DNA of 64,000 bases from Mesorhizobium sp. WSM4904 (GCF_029674545.1 NZ_CP121354.1:5713001-5777000); one strand, 5' to 3'. Positions 29,501 through 38,946 are shown, counted from the stretch's first letter. Program-made: numbers and translations. Notes: a model not told the origin generated them from the sequence alone.

Positions 29501-30194
29501 CGATTCCGAGAGTGTTCGTAATGCCTTCGATACCCTGTCGCCAATCGTCGAGCAGGCCTTCATAGGACAAGAAGATGCGTGACTGGCCCCGCGTCGCATG
29601 CTCGGCATCCAGTTCATGTCTAAGCCAAAGAAGAGAACTGAAGCCTGCCGTAAATCCGTCCCGGTTCTTCAGTGAAGCGATCACTGCCAACGGGTTACGC
29701 GAGACCAGCGTGTAGCGAACATCGATATGCATTCGTTCGAGAATTTCCGCATAAAGCGGCACGAAACGCGAAATACGGGGTTCCTTCAGGACAAAAAGCG
29801 AGGCACTGCCATACTCCTCATCGATCACTTTGGCGATCTCGGCCTTGTAGAATTGCAGACGCGCGGTTCCAAGGTCGTTGAGGTCAAACGAGCGCCAATC
29901 ATCCCAACGGCTGCCGGCCTCGGCAAGCATCTGGTCGTGTAGTTCGATGAGACGCTGTGGTTCCCAATGTCCGGTCGGATTTGAAGGATTGGCCCCCAGC
30001 AAATTCTTCGGCAGCTCCGCGCCAAGCAGGCTGATTGCCCTCGTCAGTGCGCTGGTTCCCGAGCGATGCATGCCGAGCACCATGATACAGGTACGCTTCG
30101 CGGGCTTGGCCTTGGCGCGTCTCTTCGGCGCCGCTTGATCGGCCGGCTGCGGCGTCGCGTCGTGCAATTGCTCAGGGGACGGATGCTTGTTCAT
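26547..30194 (-). CDS. 1215-aa multidomain protein: sulfotransferase + coiled coil + RgpF-like domain + WsaF-like glycosyltransferase
   Basis: Predicted cytoplasmic polysaccharide-assembly enzyme. Residues 35-265 are sulfotransferase-like: the PAPS 5'-phosphosulfate loop GMHRSGTS is at 41-48 and the 3'-phosphate motif SRNPLAVIAS at 165-174. Residues about 325-425 form a charged coiled coil. Residues about 558-800 match the rhamnan-synthesis RgpF family (VIVHVFYTEVFPEI, ENRGRDIAPKI). Residues about 880-1205 resemble WsaF-type rhamnosyltransferases (LPTIDPLWIFGGISTAIKVF, CYGRPTAARNCFEI). The start overlaps the rfbD stop (ATGA), coupling it to dTDP-rhamnose synthesis. GC content falls from the N-terminal to the C-terminal half, suggesting a mosaic gene. 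Confidence 0.85.
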   Translation of the reverse strand: MNKHPSPEQLHDATPQPADQAAPKRRAKAKPAKRTCIMVLGMHRSGTSALTRAISLLGAELPKNLLGANPSNPTGHWEPQRLIELHDQMLAEAGSRWDDWRSFDLNDLGTARLQFYKAEIAKVIDEEYGSASLFVLKEPRISRFVPLYAEILERMHIDVRYTLVSRNPLAVIASLKNRDGFTAGFSSLLWLRHELDAEHATRGQSRIFLSYEGLLDDWRQGIEGITNTLGIDWPRPKMEWQSLLATHFSADNRHFTASADLLDADPRIAGWIKDAYAALTALEKNARDERALKQIDAVSLAFEGASSIFGDACFPELDARIRAMSEVQAETARVAESRSVELKELEVTVAKMRAEAAERDERAAKFASDLAKTKRKFQADMDRRAAEAGIQETTIATLRAQLNEKDAAVEEEKNRFLHALETLSAIKSSRSWKITRPLRAATTVARSFPPFRLARTLVRSAFRGVSVGKYAAKRVIYRTGHALKLIRSEGFYVTFERAKRFAVRKRHALPGLVLNSRTDSSSFSLVRDDGATNARRLSPEHDVAVRIPLPRVSKVALPGDIAVIVHVFYTEVFPEILAALRNVGKDFSLYVSTVDNSKAAAVRRMCEENGFERIDIRIFENRGRDIAPKIVGFRDIYDRHEFFLHLHTKKSPHLSALEGWRSYLIDNLIGSKEIVKSVFSIFMSNPKIGIIYPQHYAPIQPMLNWGFDFNMAKGLLRRANWDLSKDSVLEFPSGSMFWGRSAALKPLLDLELSFDDFPDEVGQVDGTLAHAIERSYLHFAECAGFSWLKIQKSTEPPSPTLLALEQPSDARLMEQAYAPLFEEPGRLELSLSRDYGELRPLKMTRSNSRKPRINLLLPTIDPLWIFGGISTAIKVFDEIAAELPDFDKRIVVLDSPVERSHLQNFPGYVLNPHTGHAVVFEAFNRTHGLDVREDDVYISTAWWSEYLRRSIARFQEKAFGRSSSAVYFIQDYESNFVQWSSRWAIAESTYDLGQGVIPLVNSEELSTFLKDRFDIAGQHVVPYQVNRTIERAIERVPKERIILCYGRPTAARNCFEIIVDGLSLWQQRDPVNAIKWQVVFLGENFDPTKTWPVQNCTVPGKVSLEEYAGYLSRASVGISLMISPHPSYPPLEMAHAGLITISNNYDSKNISERSENLIGIDRVTPDEVAAALEESIKLAEENIGRLVNRKEIRNIPFVGTRYDPGALAARLHSTT

Positions 30195-31099
30195 GCACTC
30201 AATGCCTGTTTCGCCTCTTCACCCCCCAGCCGGCGCACAACTGCCTCCGCCGACTCCCGCCACTCCGGCGCCGTCCACCCGAACACGCCTGCAAACCTCG
30301 CACTCGACAGCCGCGAATTGGCCGGCCGCCGCGCCTTGGTCGGATAATCCGCGGTCGCGATATCGCGCACGCTCGCGTGCGGGCCACCAGACGCCCGGCT
30401 TGTGTCGAGGATGTGACGGGCAAAGCCGCTCCAGTTGGTCTCGCCCTCGCCCGCCAAGTGATAGATGCCAAACGCGGCAAAATTCTTGTCGTCCCTCAGC
30501 CTTGCCGCCACGTGCAGGATGGCGTCGGCGATGTCGAGCGCGGACGTCGGGTTGCCCCATTGATCGGCAACGACCGAAATCTCGCCGCGGTCGCCAGCCA
30601 GCCTCAGCATCGTCTTGACGAAGTTCTTGCCGAAGGGGCTGTAGACCCAGGCGGTGCGCAGGATGAGGTGGCGCGGGTTGGCGGCGGCCACAGCCTGCTC
30701 GCCGGCAAGCTTGGAGGCGCCGTAGACGCCGAGCGGCGCTGTCGCGTCGGTTTCGACATAGGCGCCGTCCTTGGTGCCGTCGAAGACATAGTCGGTCGAC
30801 AGATGGATCACGGGAACGCCGAGCCTTGCTGCCGCCTCGGCCACCTTGCCGGCGCCGGTTGCGTTCACCGCGAAGGCCAGGTCCTTCTCGTCCTCGGCCT
30901 GGTCGACGGCGGTGTAGGCGGCCGCCGAAACGACGATGTCCGGCCTTGCCGCTTCCAGCGCTGCAAACACCGTGTCGGGCCGCGCCAGGTCGAGCGCCGG
31001 CCGGCCGACGGCGACGACTTCCACGTCGTCGCGGCCCCGTGCTGTCTCGATAAGGCTGGCGGCGACCTGGCCCTCGCGTCCGGTGACGGCAAGCCTCAC
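30191..31099 (-). CDS. rfbD: dTDP-4-dehydrorhamnose reductase RfbD (RmlD)
   Basis: Last enzyme of dTDP-L-rhamnose synthesis, NAD(P)H-dependent short-chain reductase, 302 aa. Rossmann motif [11 protein letters not shown], the STDYVFDG block, and catalytic YGASKLAGE (YxxxK) are intact. The start is a GTG at 31099 with GGGAGG upstream; the longer frame upstream is a reading of the rfbB tail. It overlaps rfbB by four bases (GTGA) and the giant glycosyltransferase gene by four (ATGA). Confidence 0.95.
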   Translation of the reverse strand: MRLAVTGREGQVAASLIETARGRDDVEVVAVGRPALDLARPDTVFAALEAARPDIVVSAAAYTAVDQAEDEKDLAFAVNATGAGKVAEAAARLGVPVIHLSTDYVFDGTKDGAYVETDATAPLGVYGASKLAGEQAVAAANPRHLILRTAWVYSPFGKNFVKTMLRLAGDRGEISVVADQWGNPTSALDIADAILHVAARLRDDKNFAAFGIYHLAGEGETNWSGFARHILDTSRASGGPHASVRDIATADYPTKARRPANSRLSSARFAGVFGWTAPEWRESAEAVVRRLGGEEAKQALSA

Positions 31100-32238
31100 G
31101 TGGCCACCTCCCTGCCCTCGATCGGGCTGCTTCCGACCGGGCCGTTTTCGATCCTGCCGCTTTCGAACTTTCTGCTTTCGATTGAACCTTGGCCCAGGCG
31201 CTCGCCGTTGTAGCGCTGCTCGCGGATCGGCCCCCACCACCATTTGTTGTCGAGATACCAGTCGACCGTCCTTGCCAGGCCGCTGTCGAAATTCTCGCGC
31301 GGCGCCCAGCCGAGGTCGCGGGCGATCTTGGAGGCGTCGATCGCGTAGCGGCGGTCATGGCCGGGGCGGTCGGCGACGAAGGTGATCAGGTCGCGATAGC
31401 TCGCGCCACCGGCGCGCGGCCGCCTCACGTCCAGAAGATCGCAGATCGTCTGGACGACGCCGAGATTGGTGCGCTCGGAATTGCCGCCGACATTGTAGCT
31501 CTCGCCCGGCCGCCCCTTCGTCGCCACCAGCTCCAGCGCGCGCGCGTGGTCCTCGACGAACAGCCAGTCGCGCACATTGGCGCCGGCGCCATAGACCGGC
31601 AGCGGCTTCTCGTCGAGCGCGTTGAGGATGACCAGCGGGATGAGCTTTTCGGGGAAATGATAGGGGCCGTAATTGTTCGAGCAATTGGAAAGCACGACCG
31701 GCAGGCCGTAGGTCTCGTGCCAGGCCCGCACCAGATGGTCCGACGCCGCCTTCGAAGCCGAATAGGGCGAGGACGGGGCATAGGGAGTCTCCTCGACGAA
31801 CATGCCGCCGTCGAAGGGCAGATCGCCGAAGACCTCGTCGGTCGAGACATGGTGGAAGCGGAAGCCGTTCTTGCGCTCGTCGGGCAGGCCGCGCCAGTAG
31901 TCGAGCGCGGCGTTCAGGATGCGGTAGGTGCCGACGATGTTGGTCTCGATGAAGGCGCCGGGGCCATCGATCGAACGATCGACATGGCTCTCGGCGGCGA
32001 GGTTCATGACGATGTCGATGTCGTCGCGGCGCAATATCTCCAGCACCGCACGCTCATCGCAGATGTCGGCCTGCTCGAAACGGTAATTGTGCGCGTTCTC
32101 GATCGGCCTCAGCGATGCGAGGTTGCCCGCATAAGTAAGCTTGTCGAGATTGGTGACGCGATAGGCCGGGTTGGCGCACAGATGCCGGCAGACGGCGGAG
32201 CCGATGAAGCCGGCGCCGCCGGTGACCAGGAAATTCAT
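31096..32238 (-). CDS. rfbB: dTDP-glucose 4,6-dehydratase RfbB (RmlB)
   Basis: Second enzyme of dTDP-L-rhamnose synthesis, 380 aa. NAD motif [10 protein letters not shown], substrate loop [10 protein letters not shown], catalytic STDEVFGDL and [11 protein letters not shown] are all present. The ATG at 32238 has GAGGAGGG upstream. Relatives end soon after the [10 protein letters not shown] block; here about 30 extra residues rich in Ser, Glu, Gly and Arg follow, encoded by short TCGAAAGC-like repeats, and carry the frame into rfbD. Confidence 0.96.
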   Translation of the reverse strand: MNFLVTGGAGFIGSAVCRHLCANPAYRVTNLDKLTYAGNLASLRPIENAHNYRFEQADICDERAVLEILRRDDIDIVMNLAAESHVDRSIDGPGAFIETNIVGTYRILNAALDYWRGLPDERKNGFRFHHVSTDEVFGDLPFDGGMFVEETPYAPSSPYSASKAASDHLVRAWHETYGLPVVLSNCSNNYGPYHFPEKLIPLVILNALDEKPLPVYGAGANVRDWLFVEDHARALELVATKGRPGESYNVGGNSERTNLGVVQTICDLLDVRRPRAGGASYRDLITFVADRPGHDRRYAIDASKIARDLGWAPRENFDSGLARTVDWYLDNKWWWGPIREQRYNGERLGQGSIESRKFESGRIENGPVGSSPIEGREVAT

Positions 32239-32252
32239 GCCGCCGTCCCTCC

Positions 32253-32807
32253 TCACGCGAACACCTCGGCCATGGCAAGCGATGGCGCCTTGCGATCCTT
32301 GTCCGAAAGCTGGAATCCGCCGGCAATTTCCGGCCATTCTATGCCGATTGCCGGATCGTCGAAACGGATCGACCGGTCATGCTCGGGCGAATAGGTGTCG
32401 GTCACCTTGTACAGCACCTCGGTATCCGGCACGAGCGTGACGAAGCCGTGCGCGAAGCCTTTCGGCACCAGGATCTGGTTGCCCTTTTCCGCCGATATCT
32501 CCAGCGCGACCCATTTGCCGAAGGTCGGCGAGGAACGGCGGATGTCGACCGCGACATCGAGCACGCTGCCCCTGATGACGCGCAGCAGCTTGGCTTGCGC
32601 GCGCGGCGGCAGCTGGTAGTGCAGCCCGCGCAGCACGCCTGCCGCCGCGGAATAGGAATGGTTGTCCTGCACGAAGACGAGATGGATGCCGGCCGCGGCG
32701 AAACGGGCGGCGTTCCAGGTCTCGCTGAAAAAACCGCGCGCGTCGCCATGCCGCTTCGGCACGATCTCCAGCGCGCCTTCGAGGCCGAGTGGCCTGACCT
32801 CAAGCAC
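32253..32807 (-). CDS. rfbC: dTDP-4-dehydrorhamnose 3,5-epimerase RfbC (RmlC)
   Basis: Cupin-fold epimerase, 184 aa. Signature [32 protein letters not shown] (active-site His), [25 protein letters not shown] and [10 protein letters not shown] are intact. Two adjacent GTG codons at 32810 and 32807 follow GGAGGAAC; the second has better spacing. It overlaps the rfbA stop by 8 bp and is 14 bp from rfbB. Confidence 0.95.
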   Translation of the reverse strand: MLEVRPLGLEGALEIVPKRHGDARGFFSETWNAARFAAAGIHLVFVQDNHSYSAAAGVLRGLHYQLPPRAQAKLLRVIRGSVLDVAVDIRRSSPTFGKWVALEISAEKGNQILVPKGFAHGFVTLVPDTEVLYKVTDTYSPEHDRSIRFDDPAIGIEWPEIAGGFQLSDKDRKAPSLAMAEVFA

Positions 32808-33690
32808 CACGTTCCTCCATAAGATCGGCAACGCGCTTGCGCAGATAGGCGGCATACTCATTCTTGCCCAGGCGCGCCGCGCGCTCCAGAACCTTTTCGG
32901 CGCCGAGCCAGCCTTGCTCGAAGGCGATTTCCTCCGGGCAGGCGACCTTGATGCCCTGGCGGTGCTCGATCGTGCGCACGAAGGATGACGCTTCATGCAG
33001 GCTGTCATGCGTGCCGGTGTCGAGCCAGGCATAGCCGCGGCCAAGCTGATGCACCTGCAGCTCGCCGCGTTCGAGATAGACGTTGTTCACAGCCGTGATC
33101 TCGAGCTCGCCGCGCGCCGAAGGGCGGATCGTCGAGGCGATGTCGACGACGTCGTTGTCGTAGAAATAGAGACCCGTGACGGCCCAATTGGACTTCGGCT
33201 TCTGAGGCTTTTCCTCGATCGTCAAAGCCCTGCCGGTAACCTTATCAAAGGAGACGACACCGTACCGCTCGGGATCATCGACATGGTAAGCGAACACCGA
33301 GGCGCCGCTTTCACGTGCCGCCGCTGCGCGGCAGAGAAGCGACAGGCCCTCGCCGAAATAGATGTTGTCGCCGAGAATCATCGACACGTTGTCCTTGCCG
33401 ATGAAGTCGCGGCCGATGACGAAAGCCTCGGCGAGGCCGTTGGGTTGCGGCTGCTCGGCATAGGAGAGCTCGACGCCGAATTCGGAGCCGTCGCCCAGCA
33501 GAGCCTGAAAAGCCGGCAAATCGCGCGGCGTTGAAATAACCAGGATCTCGCGGATCCCCGCAAGCATCAGCACGCTCAGCGGGTAGTAGATCATCGGCTT
33601 GTCGTAGATCGGCAGGATTTGCTTAGATATTGCTAATGTAAGCGGATAAAGACGTGTCCCGCTGCCGCCCGCGAGGATAATTCCTTTCAA
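32800..33690 (-). CDS. rfbA: Glucose-1-phosphate thymidylyltransferase RfbA (RmlA)
   Basis: First enzyme of dTDP-L-rhamnose synthesis, 296 aa. N-terminal [17 protein letters not shown] binds nucleotide; [21 protein letters not shown] and [10 protein letters not shown] are conserved. Two consecutive TTG codons (33693, 33690) follow AAGGAG; I choose 33690 for spacing and because RmlA normally begins with MKGIILAGG. It is the first gene of the operon rfbA-rfbC-rfbB-rfbD-giant transferase-wzm-wzt, so its promoter probably drives the whole rhamnan module. A rare TTG start may tune its level. Confidence 0.95.
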   Translation of the reverse strand: MKGIILAGGSGTRLYPLTLAISKQILPIYDKPMIYYPLSVLMLAGIREILVISTPRDLPAFQALLGDGSEFGVELSYAEQPQPNGLAEAFVIGRDFIGKDNVSMILGDNIYFGEGLSLLCRAAAARESGASVFAYHVDDPERYGVVSFDKVTGRALTIEEKPQKPKSNWAVTGLYFYDNDVVDIASTIRPSARGELEITAVNNVYLERGELQVHQLGRGYAWLDTGTHDSLHEASSFVRTIEHRQGIKVACPEEIAFEQGWLGAEKVLERAARLGKNEYAAYLRKRVADLMEERGA

Positions 33691-33741
33691 CAAGCTCTCC
33701 TTGAACTGCCGAGGCCCCCGCCCAGACGCCAAGTTTGCCCG

Positions 33742-33770
33742 TGCTTAGGTTTCGGGCACCGGCTTGTCAA
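33742..33770 (-). promoter_or_regulatory. Candidate promoter of the rfbA operon
   Basis: On the minus strand TTGACA (33770-33765) is followed by a 17-bp spacer and TAAGCA (33747-33742), about 50 bp upstream of the rfbA start. The -35 is perfect; the -10 is weak. Confidence 0.4.
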
Positions 33771-33908
33771 TTGTCGCCTTAAGTTCTTTGCGATGCTATT
33801 TGCCTTCCTGTCATCTCCATGCCGCAGTCTCGCGGTCATTCCCGTCTGCATCATAAAAAAGGGCCGGCAGGCTAAGCGCATGCCGGCCTATACTAATTTT
33901 TGCCCGGA

Positions 33909-34502
33909 TCACGTCCGCTTCGGCAGCAGCGCCCAGACGGCCGGCACCAGGCTGGCGGCCAGCGCCACCTTGATCAGGTCGCCGGCGATGAACGGGACGA
34001 CGCCGAACTGCCACGACTTTTCCGGACCGATGAGGACCGCCAGCCAGGCAAAACCCATCGCCATCATGACGACCTCGGCCACGAGCATGGCGCCGAAGAG
34101 CCTGAAAGGATGCCGGTCCCAGCCGCGGTCGGCGGCCCAGCCGGCGATCGCCGCCATCACCACGAAGCCGGCGAGGTAGCCGCCGGTGGAGCCCAGCATA
34201 TAGGCGATGCCGAGGCCCTTTTCCGGCGTGCCCTGGAAGACCGGCAGGCCGATCGCGCCTTCGGCGAGATAGAGGATGAGCGTCGCGACTGCGAGGCGCA
34301 TGCCGAAGGCTGAGGCAATCAAGAGGACGGCAAGTGTCTGCAGTGAGATGTCGACGGGGCCAAGCACCACTTTCGTCTTCGCCGACAGGGTAAGCAGGAG
34401 GGTTCCGGCAAGCGCCAGAAAGAACTGCGTCGCCAGCCGTGCCGCGCCCTGGTCGGGCAGAGCGAGAGAAACGAGCGGACGCATCGTGGTTGCAGTTGCC
34501 AT
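33909..34502 (-). CDS. bioY: Biotin transporter BioY
   Basis: S-component of an ECF-type biotin transporter, 197 aa, inner membrane. About six hydrophobic segments with the BioY signatures: VDISLQTLAVLLIASAFG, GLPVFQG, YMLGSTGGYLAGF and AGDLIKVALAASL. The ATG at 34502 is preceded by GGGGAAG; the longer upstream frame runs through a palindromic repeat and is not coding. No energising bioM/bioN genes are adjacent, as is frequent for proteobacterial BioY. Confidence 0.94.
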   Translation of the reverse strand: MATATTMRPLVSLALPDQGAARLATQFFLALAGTLLLTLSAKTKVVLGPVDISLQTLAVLLIASAFGMRLAVATLILYLAEGAIGLPVFQGTPEKGLGIAYMLGSTGGYLAGFVVMAAIAGWAADRGWDRHPFRLFGAMLVAEVVMMAMGFAWLAVLIGPEKSWQFGVVPFIAGDLIKVALAASLVPAVWALLPKRT

Positions 34503-34533
34503 GGTCTTCCCCGTTGTGGCTGATTTGCTGGCT

Positions 34534-34636
34534 TTAAAGCGCATCGCGCAGAAACGGATCAGGCGACGCGCTTTAAAATTCTGTCTTGATGCCTGTCGTT
34601 CTCCCAAAACCGCTGCGCAGTTTTGGGCGACATGCA
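34534..34636. repeat. 103-bp bipartite palindromic repeat, copy 1
   Basis: Two hairpins in series: AAAGCGCATCGCG paired with GCGACGCGCTTTAA, then a palindrome with GTCGTTCTCCCAAAACCGC and GTTTTGGGCGACATGCA. A closely similar copy of equal length lies at 48272-48374, and the second module is the unit amplified at 1828-2064. It sits between bioY and the divergent metallo-hydrolase gene. Confidence 0.85.
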
Positions 34637-34703
34637 CGATTTTCCTATATTGGCTTCCGGGGGAAGCGGCAATCGTTTTGCCGCCTGAGCAGCAGGACCG
34701 GGC

Positions 34704-35609
34704 ATGACGCTAGAATTCGACACACGTTTTGATCCCGTCTACAGCCAGGCGGTCACCGTCGCGCCGGACGTCCAGCGCATCACAGCCCGCAACCCGAGCC
34801 CGTTCACCTTTCATGGCACCAACAGCTATCTCGTCGGCCGCGACACGCTTGCCGTGATCGATCCGGGACCGGATGACGATGAGCATCTGGCGACGCTGCT
34901 CGCGGCGATCGGCGGCAGGCCGGTCAGCCACATCTTCGTCAGCCACACCCACCGCGACCATTCGCCGCTCGCGGCGCGGTTGAAAGAGCGCACGGGCGCG
35001 ATCGTGCTTGCCGAAGGCCCGCATCGGCCGGCGCGACCGTTGCGCATCGGCGAGGTCAACCCGCTCGACGCCAGCGCGGATGTGACTTTCGTGCCCGATG
35101 TCGCGCTGGCCGACGGCAGCCTTACGCATGGCGACGGCTGGACGATGCGGACGGTGCTGACGCCCGGTCACACCGCCAACCACGCGGCCTTCGCGCTCGA
35201 AGGCACCGGCATCTTGTTTTCGGCCGACCACGTCATGGCCTGGGCGACGTCCATCGTGGCGCCGCCGGACGGCGCGATGGCCGATTTTATGCAATCGCTC
35301 GACAGGCTGATCGAGCGCGGCGACCGCCTGCTGCTGCCCGGCCATGGCGGACCGGTGACAGCGCCGCGCAGCTTCATGCGCGGGCTGAAGACGCACCGCA
35401 AGATGCGCGAGCGGGCGATCCTGGAACGCATCCGTGGCGGCGACCGGACGATCAAGGACATGGTCGCGACGATCTATCGCGACACCGATCCGCGGCTCCA
35501 CGGCGCCGCCGGGCTGTCGGTGCTTGCCCATCTCGAGGATCTTGTAGCCCGCGGCCTCGTCGCCACCGACGGCGACCCGGCGATCGACGGTATGTTCAGG
35601 CCGGCGTGA
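34704..35609 (+). CDS. Metallo-beta-lactamase-fold hydrolase (LACTB2/glyoxalase-II-like)
   Basis: Cytoplasmic zinc hydrolase, 301 aa. Metal ligands are in HTHRDH (H81, H83, D85, H86), with further ligands in TPGHTANH, SADHVM and LPGHGGPV. A C-terminal winged-helix-like segment (ATIYRDTDPRLHGAAGLSVLAHLEDL) is shared with LACTB2-type hydrolases. Substrate cannot be inferred; relatives include thioesterases and RNases. The preceding 200 bp contain only a palindromic repeat. Confidence 0.85.
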   Translation: MTLEFDTRFDPVYSQAVTVAPDVQRITARNPSPFTFHGTNSYLVGRDTLAVIDPGPDDDEHLATLLAAIGGRPVSHIFVSHTHRDHSPLAARLKERTGAIVLAEGPHRPARPLRIGEVNPLDASADVTFVPDVALADGSLTHGDGWTMRTVLTPGHTANHAAFALEGTGILFSADHVMAWATSIVAPPDGAMADFMQSLDRLIERGDRLLLPGHGGPVTAPRSFMRGLKTHRKMRERAILERIRGGDRTIKDMVATIYRDTDPRLHGAAGLSVLAHLEDLVARGLVATDGDPAIDGMFRPA

Positions 35610-35665
35610 GCTGGTTTACGCATTCCGGACGGTAAAAACCGCTAGACACTGTTCCTGGAATTGCC

Positions 35666-36463
35666 CTATTCGGCCGGCGCCGAGCCGACCTGGCCGGCTA
35701 CCTCCTGATCGAGCTCGCCTAGGAAATCGGTGACGCGGGCGGCGTTGTCGCCCAAGTCGTAGCGGCCGTAGCGGGAGGCCGAGCGCATGTCGACGATGAC
35801 CGAATCGCCGTCGTCGGTGACGCGGATGGCGACGTCGGCCGGCAGCCCGAGCACGAAGCCCCTGGCGACCGCATTGATCGTCGCCTCGCTCTGCCCGTTG
35901 ATGTCCGGATAGGGCGCGGTCAGCTGCCAGTCACGCCGGTCGAGCACGGTTTCGACCGCGTCGACTACGGTTTCGAAGGGCAGATTGTAGCTACGCCCGG
36001 TGACCAATGGATAGGCCTGCGCCTGCAGGCTCTGCTCGCCCGGTGTGGGCGGCGACAGCGCATTCATGTCGCTTGTCCGGTCGCCGGTGTCGAGCAGCGG
36101 CGGGTCGTCGAGGTCTGTCGAGATGTCGCGCAAGGGCGGGTAGATCGTCGCCCAGTAGACGGCGATGCCGAAAGGGGCAAGCACCAGCAGCGCCAGCAGC
36201 GCGCCGAGGCTGAGATCGCGGCCGCCGCGGTCGCCGAAATTCCACAGCCTCGACAAGGCAAGCCCGGCAAGCAGCAGCGCGAGCGCCGCAAGCAACGCGG
36301 CGATCGCCAGCACCCACAGGAAGGGCGGCGTCTCGACAAGGTCCAGGCGGTAGCCGGCAAGGGCCGTCAGCAAAAGGACGAGCGAGAACGCTCCGATCCG
36401 CCGCGACCAGCCGGCCGCCCTCGACGTCTGCCGTTCAGGAATTGTAACCATCGCCTGCCGCAT
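35666..36463 (-). CDS. DUF1499 family membrane protein
   Basis: 265-aa protein with three N-terminal hydrophobic segments (about residues 23-40, 48-72 and 85-108), followed by a soluble DUF1499 domain: [31 protein letters not shown], and the terminal [27 protein letters not shown]. The function of the family is unknown. It is 68 bp downstream of the acyl-CoA ligase gene on the same strand and could be cotranscribed. Confidence 0.8.
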   Translation of the reverse strand: MRQAMVTIPERQTSRAAGWSRRIGAFSLVLLLTALAGYRLDLVETPPFLWVLAIAALLAALALLLAGLALSRLWNFGDRGGRDLSLGALLALLVLAPFGIAVYWATIYPPLRDISTDLDDPPLLDTGDRTSDMNALSPPTPGEQSLQAQAYPLVTGRSYNLPFETVVDAVETVLDRRDWQLTAPYPDINGQSEATINAVARGFVLGLPADVAIRVTDDGDSVIVDMRSASRYGRYDLGDNAARVTDFLGELDQEVAGQVGSAPAE

Positions 36464-36531
36464 TTACCCCAGCCCGGGCTGAGACTTAGATGTTTTTGGC
36501 GCGGGCTTGAAGCCGAAAGATCGAACAATCC

Positions 36532-38160
36532 TCAATCCGTCGGCAGCCGGTACTCCTTGAATTGCTGGCGCAAGGTGGTCTTCTGGATCTTGCCGGTGGC
36601 GGTGTGGGGGATCTCGCCGACGAAGGCGACATCGTCGGGCATCCACCATTTGGCGACCTTGCCGCTCATGAAGGTCAGGATGTCGCTCTTGCTCGGCTCC
36701 TTGCCCGGCTTGCGCACGACGACCAGCAGAGGCCGCTCGCCCCATTTGGAGTGCGGCACGCCTATGGCCGCAGCCTCCGCGACATCGGGATGGCCGACGG
36801 CAAGGTTCTCGAGGTCGATGGTGGAGATCCACTCGCCGCCCGACTTGATGACATCCTTGGCGCGGTCGGTGATCTGCATATAGCCGCTGGCGTCGATATG
36901 TGCGACGTCGCCGGTGTCGAACCAGCCGTCGGTATCGAACTGCTCGGAGCCGACACCGCCGTAATAGGCGCGCGCGATGGCCGGGCCGCGCACCTTGAGG
37001 CGTCCGAAAGTCTTGCCGTCCCAGGGCAGCGCGTTGTTCTCGTCGTCGGTCACCTTCATTTCGACACCGAAGGGCGGATGGCCCTGCTTGCCCTGGATAT
37101 CGAGCCGGGCATCGCCCGTCAGCCCCTCATATTCCGGCTTCATGGTGCACAGCGTGCCGAGCGGCGACATCTCGGTCATGCCCCAGGCATGCACGACCTG
37201 AACCTCATATTTGTCCTGGAATTTGGCCGTGATGGCGCGCGGACAGGACGAACCGCCGATGACGACCTTGTTCAGATAAGGCAATTTCTTGCCGGTCTCC
37301 TCCAGATATTGCAGCAGCATCATCCACACCGTCGGCACCGCGGCGCTGAACGTGACCTTTTCGGTGTCGAGCAATTCATAGATCGAGGCGCCGTCCATCT
37401 TGCAGCCTGGCATGACCAGCTTGGCGCCGATCATCGGCGCGGTCTGGCCGAGCCCCCAGGCATTGGCATGGAACATCGGCACGACCGGCAGGACGACGTC
37501 ACGCGTCGAAACGCCCATGGCATCGGGCATGGCGGCGATCATGGCGTGCAGGACGTTCGAGCGGTGGCTGTAGAGAACGCCTTTCGGGTCGCCCGTCGTG
37601 CCGGAGGTATAGCACATGCCGGCGGCGGTGTTCTCGTCGAAGGTCTTCCAGGCGAAGGCGCCGTCGGCCTCTGCAAGCCATTCCTCATAGGCAACCGCAT
37701 TCGGCAACGACGTTTGCGGCATATGCGCCCGATCCGTCAGTACAATCACCTGCTTCAGCGAATTGACTTGGCCGGCGATCTTTTCCAGCAGCGGCACGAA
37801 GGTCAGGTCGACGAAGATCGCCCGATCCTCGGCATTGTTCATGATCCAGGCGATCTGCTCGGGAAAGAGGCGCGGATTGAGCGTGTGATAGATCGCGCCA
37901 ATGCCCATGATCCCGTACCAAGCCTCGATGTGGCGGGCGGTGTTCCAGGCAAGCGTGGCGATGCGGTCGCCGAGCCCGAAGCCGTCACGCTCCAGCCGCT
38001 GCGCCACTTTAAGCGCCCGATGACGGATGTCGGCAAAGGTCGTGCGCACGATCGGGCCTTCGATCGAACGCGTCACGATCTCCCGGCCGCCGTGCTGGCG
38101 TTCGGCGTGATCGATCAACTTGTGGCAGAGCAGTGGCCATTCCTGCATCAGTCCGAGCAT
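36532..38160 (-). CDS. Medium/long-chain fatty-acyl-CoA ligase (AlkK-like)
   Basis: AMP-forming acyl-CoA synthetase, 542 aa, cytoplasmic or membrane-associated. The AMP-binding loop [12 protein letters not shown] is near residues 184-195; [12 protein letters not shown] and the C-terminal lysine motif [17 protein letters not shown] are intact. Closest in style to AlkK/fadD3-type ligases. The ATG at 38160 follows GGGAGGAG. Activates fatty acids for beta-oxidation or modification; chain length is not predictable from sequence. Confidence 0.93.
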   Translation of the reverse strand: MLGLMQEWPLLCHKLIDHAERQHGGREIVTRSIEGPIVRTTFADIRHRALKVAQRLERDGFGLGDRIATLAWNTARHIEAWYGIMGIGAIYHTLNPRLFPEQIAWIMNNAEDRAIFVDLTFVPLLEKIAGQVNSLKQVIVLTDRAHMPQTSLPNAVAYEEWLAEADGAFAWKTFDENTAAGMCYTSGTTGDPKGVLYSHRSNVLHAMIAAMPDAMGVSTRDVVLPVVPMFHANAWGLGQTAPMIGAKLVMPGCKMDGASIYELLDTEKVTFSAAVPTVWMMLLQYLEETGKKLPYLNKVVIGGSSCPRAITAKFQDKYEVQVVHAWGMTEMSPLGTLCTMKPEYEGLTGDARLDIQGKQGHPPFGVEMKVTDDENNALPWDGKTFGRLKVRGPAIARAYYGGVGSEQFDTDGWFDTGDVAHIDASGYMQITDRAKDVIKSGGEWISTIDLENLAVGHPDVAEAAAIGVPHSKWGERPLLVVVRKPGKEPSKSDILTFMSGKVAKWWMPDDVAFVGEIPHTATGKIQKTTLRQQFKEYRLPTD

Positions 38161-38354
38161 CTCGGCTCCTCCCCTTTTTGCGCTTTCGCGTCATTGTTTC
38201 ACGCATTGTGGAATGATCCGGCGGATTGTCCAGCGGCCATAAGTCCAAGGCGGTGGATGGATCGAACAAGCCGTGAACCCCGCCACAATACGGCCATCGT
38301 CGGCGTTAAGTTTTACTAACGGGCTGGGTGAGATTGGCGAATGGAGAGGTTCGC

Positions 38355-38711
38355 ATGGACGCGCAGCTCGACGAAAAAGCCCTCGAAAGCACCCTTGCCG
38401 AAAGTCTGGACGATCTGACGCCGGACTCCAAAACCGTTTCCGACGACGAGTTTGCCGAAGTCGTCGGCGGCGCGCTGGAGGCTGTCGGCGGAACGCTGCT
38501 GTTCAAGATGTGCGTCGAAAACGACGGCGAAGGCCAGCATGTTGCTGCCGCATGCGTCGGCGACGGCGGCAACCGCCAGTTCCTGCTGCTCACACTGCCG
38601 ACCACGGGCGGAGCGCTGAAGGTCGAGACCGCGGCGAGAAGCACCAATCCGGTCGCCGGCATCGCCGCAGCCTATGCGGGCCTCATGGACGCGTTCAAGG
38701 CAGCCGCCTGA
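38355..38711 (+). CDS. Hypothetical small acidic protein
   Basis: 118-aa protein; ATG at 38355 with GGAGAGG upstream (an in-frame codon at 38328 has none). The N-terminal 35 residues are strongly acidic, followed by an alternating hydrophobic/Gly domain (EVVGGALEAVGGTLLFKMCVEN). No membrane segment or signal peptide. I do not recognise the family. Divergent from the acyl-CoA ligase. Confidence 0.65.
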   Translation: MDAQLDEKALESTLAESLDDLTPDSKTVSDDEFAEVVGGALEAVGGTLLFKMCVENDGEGQHVAAACVGDGGNRQFLLLTLPTTGGALKVETAARSTNPVAGIAAAYAGLMDAFKAAA

Positions 38712-38854
38712 CCGTCGGCATCGGCTGGAACAATATTTCGTTTGGGCGCGATTTCGCGCCATGGCGCGCTCTTGCGCGAGGCGCTTGTCGGACACACCTT
38801 TGAGGGACAACAGCGGCTCAACTTTCGCAGATCCGCCCTGAGCTTCTGTTCACG

Positions 38855-38946
38855 CGATTCCATCCGGAAAGCCACTTTCCTGGAATTGCTCCCTTTGTCT
38901 TGTCGCAATTCCACGCGGAAACCCAACGCATTTTTCCTGGAATTGC
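38855..38946. repeat. Two adjacent palindromic repeats (TTCC-GGAATTGC type)
   Basis: Two hairpins: 38855-38889 (GATTCCATCCGGAAAG to CTTTCCTGGAATTGC) and 38904-38946 (GCAATTCCACGCGGAAA to TTTTCCTGGAATTGC). A related inverted copy is at 53401-53440. They lie just before the DUF427 gene, whose AAGGAG ribosome site follows directly. Confidence 0.75.
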
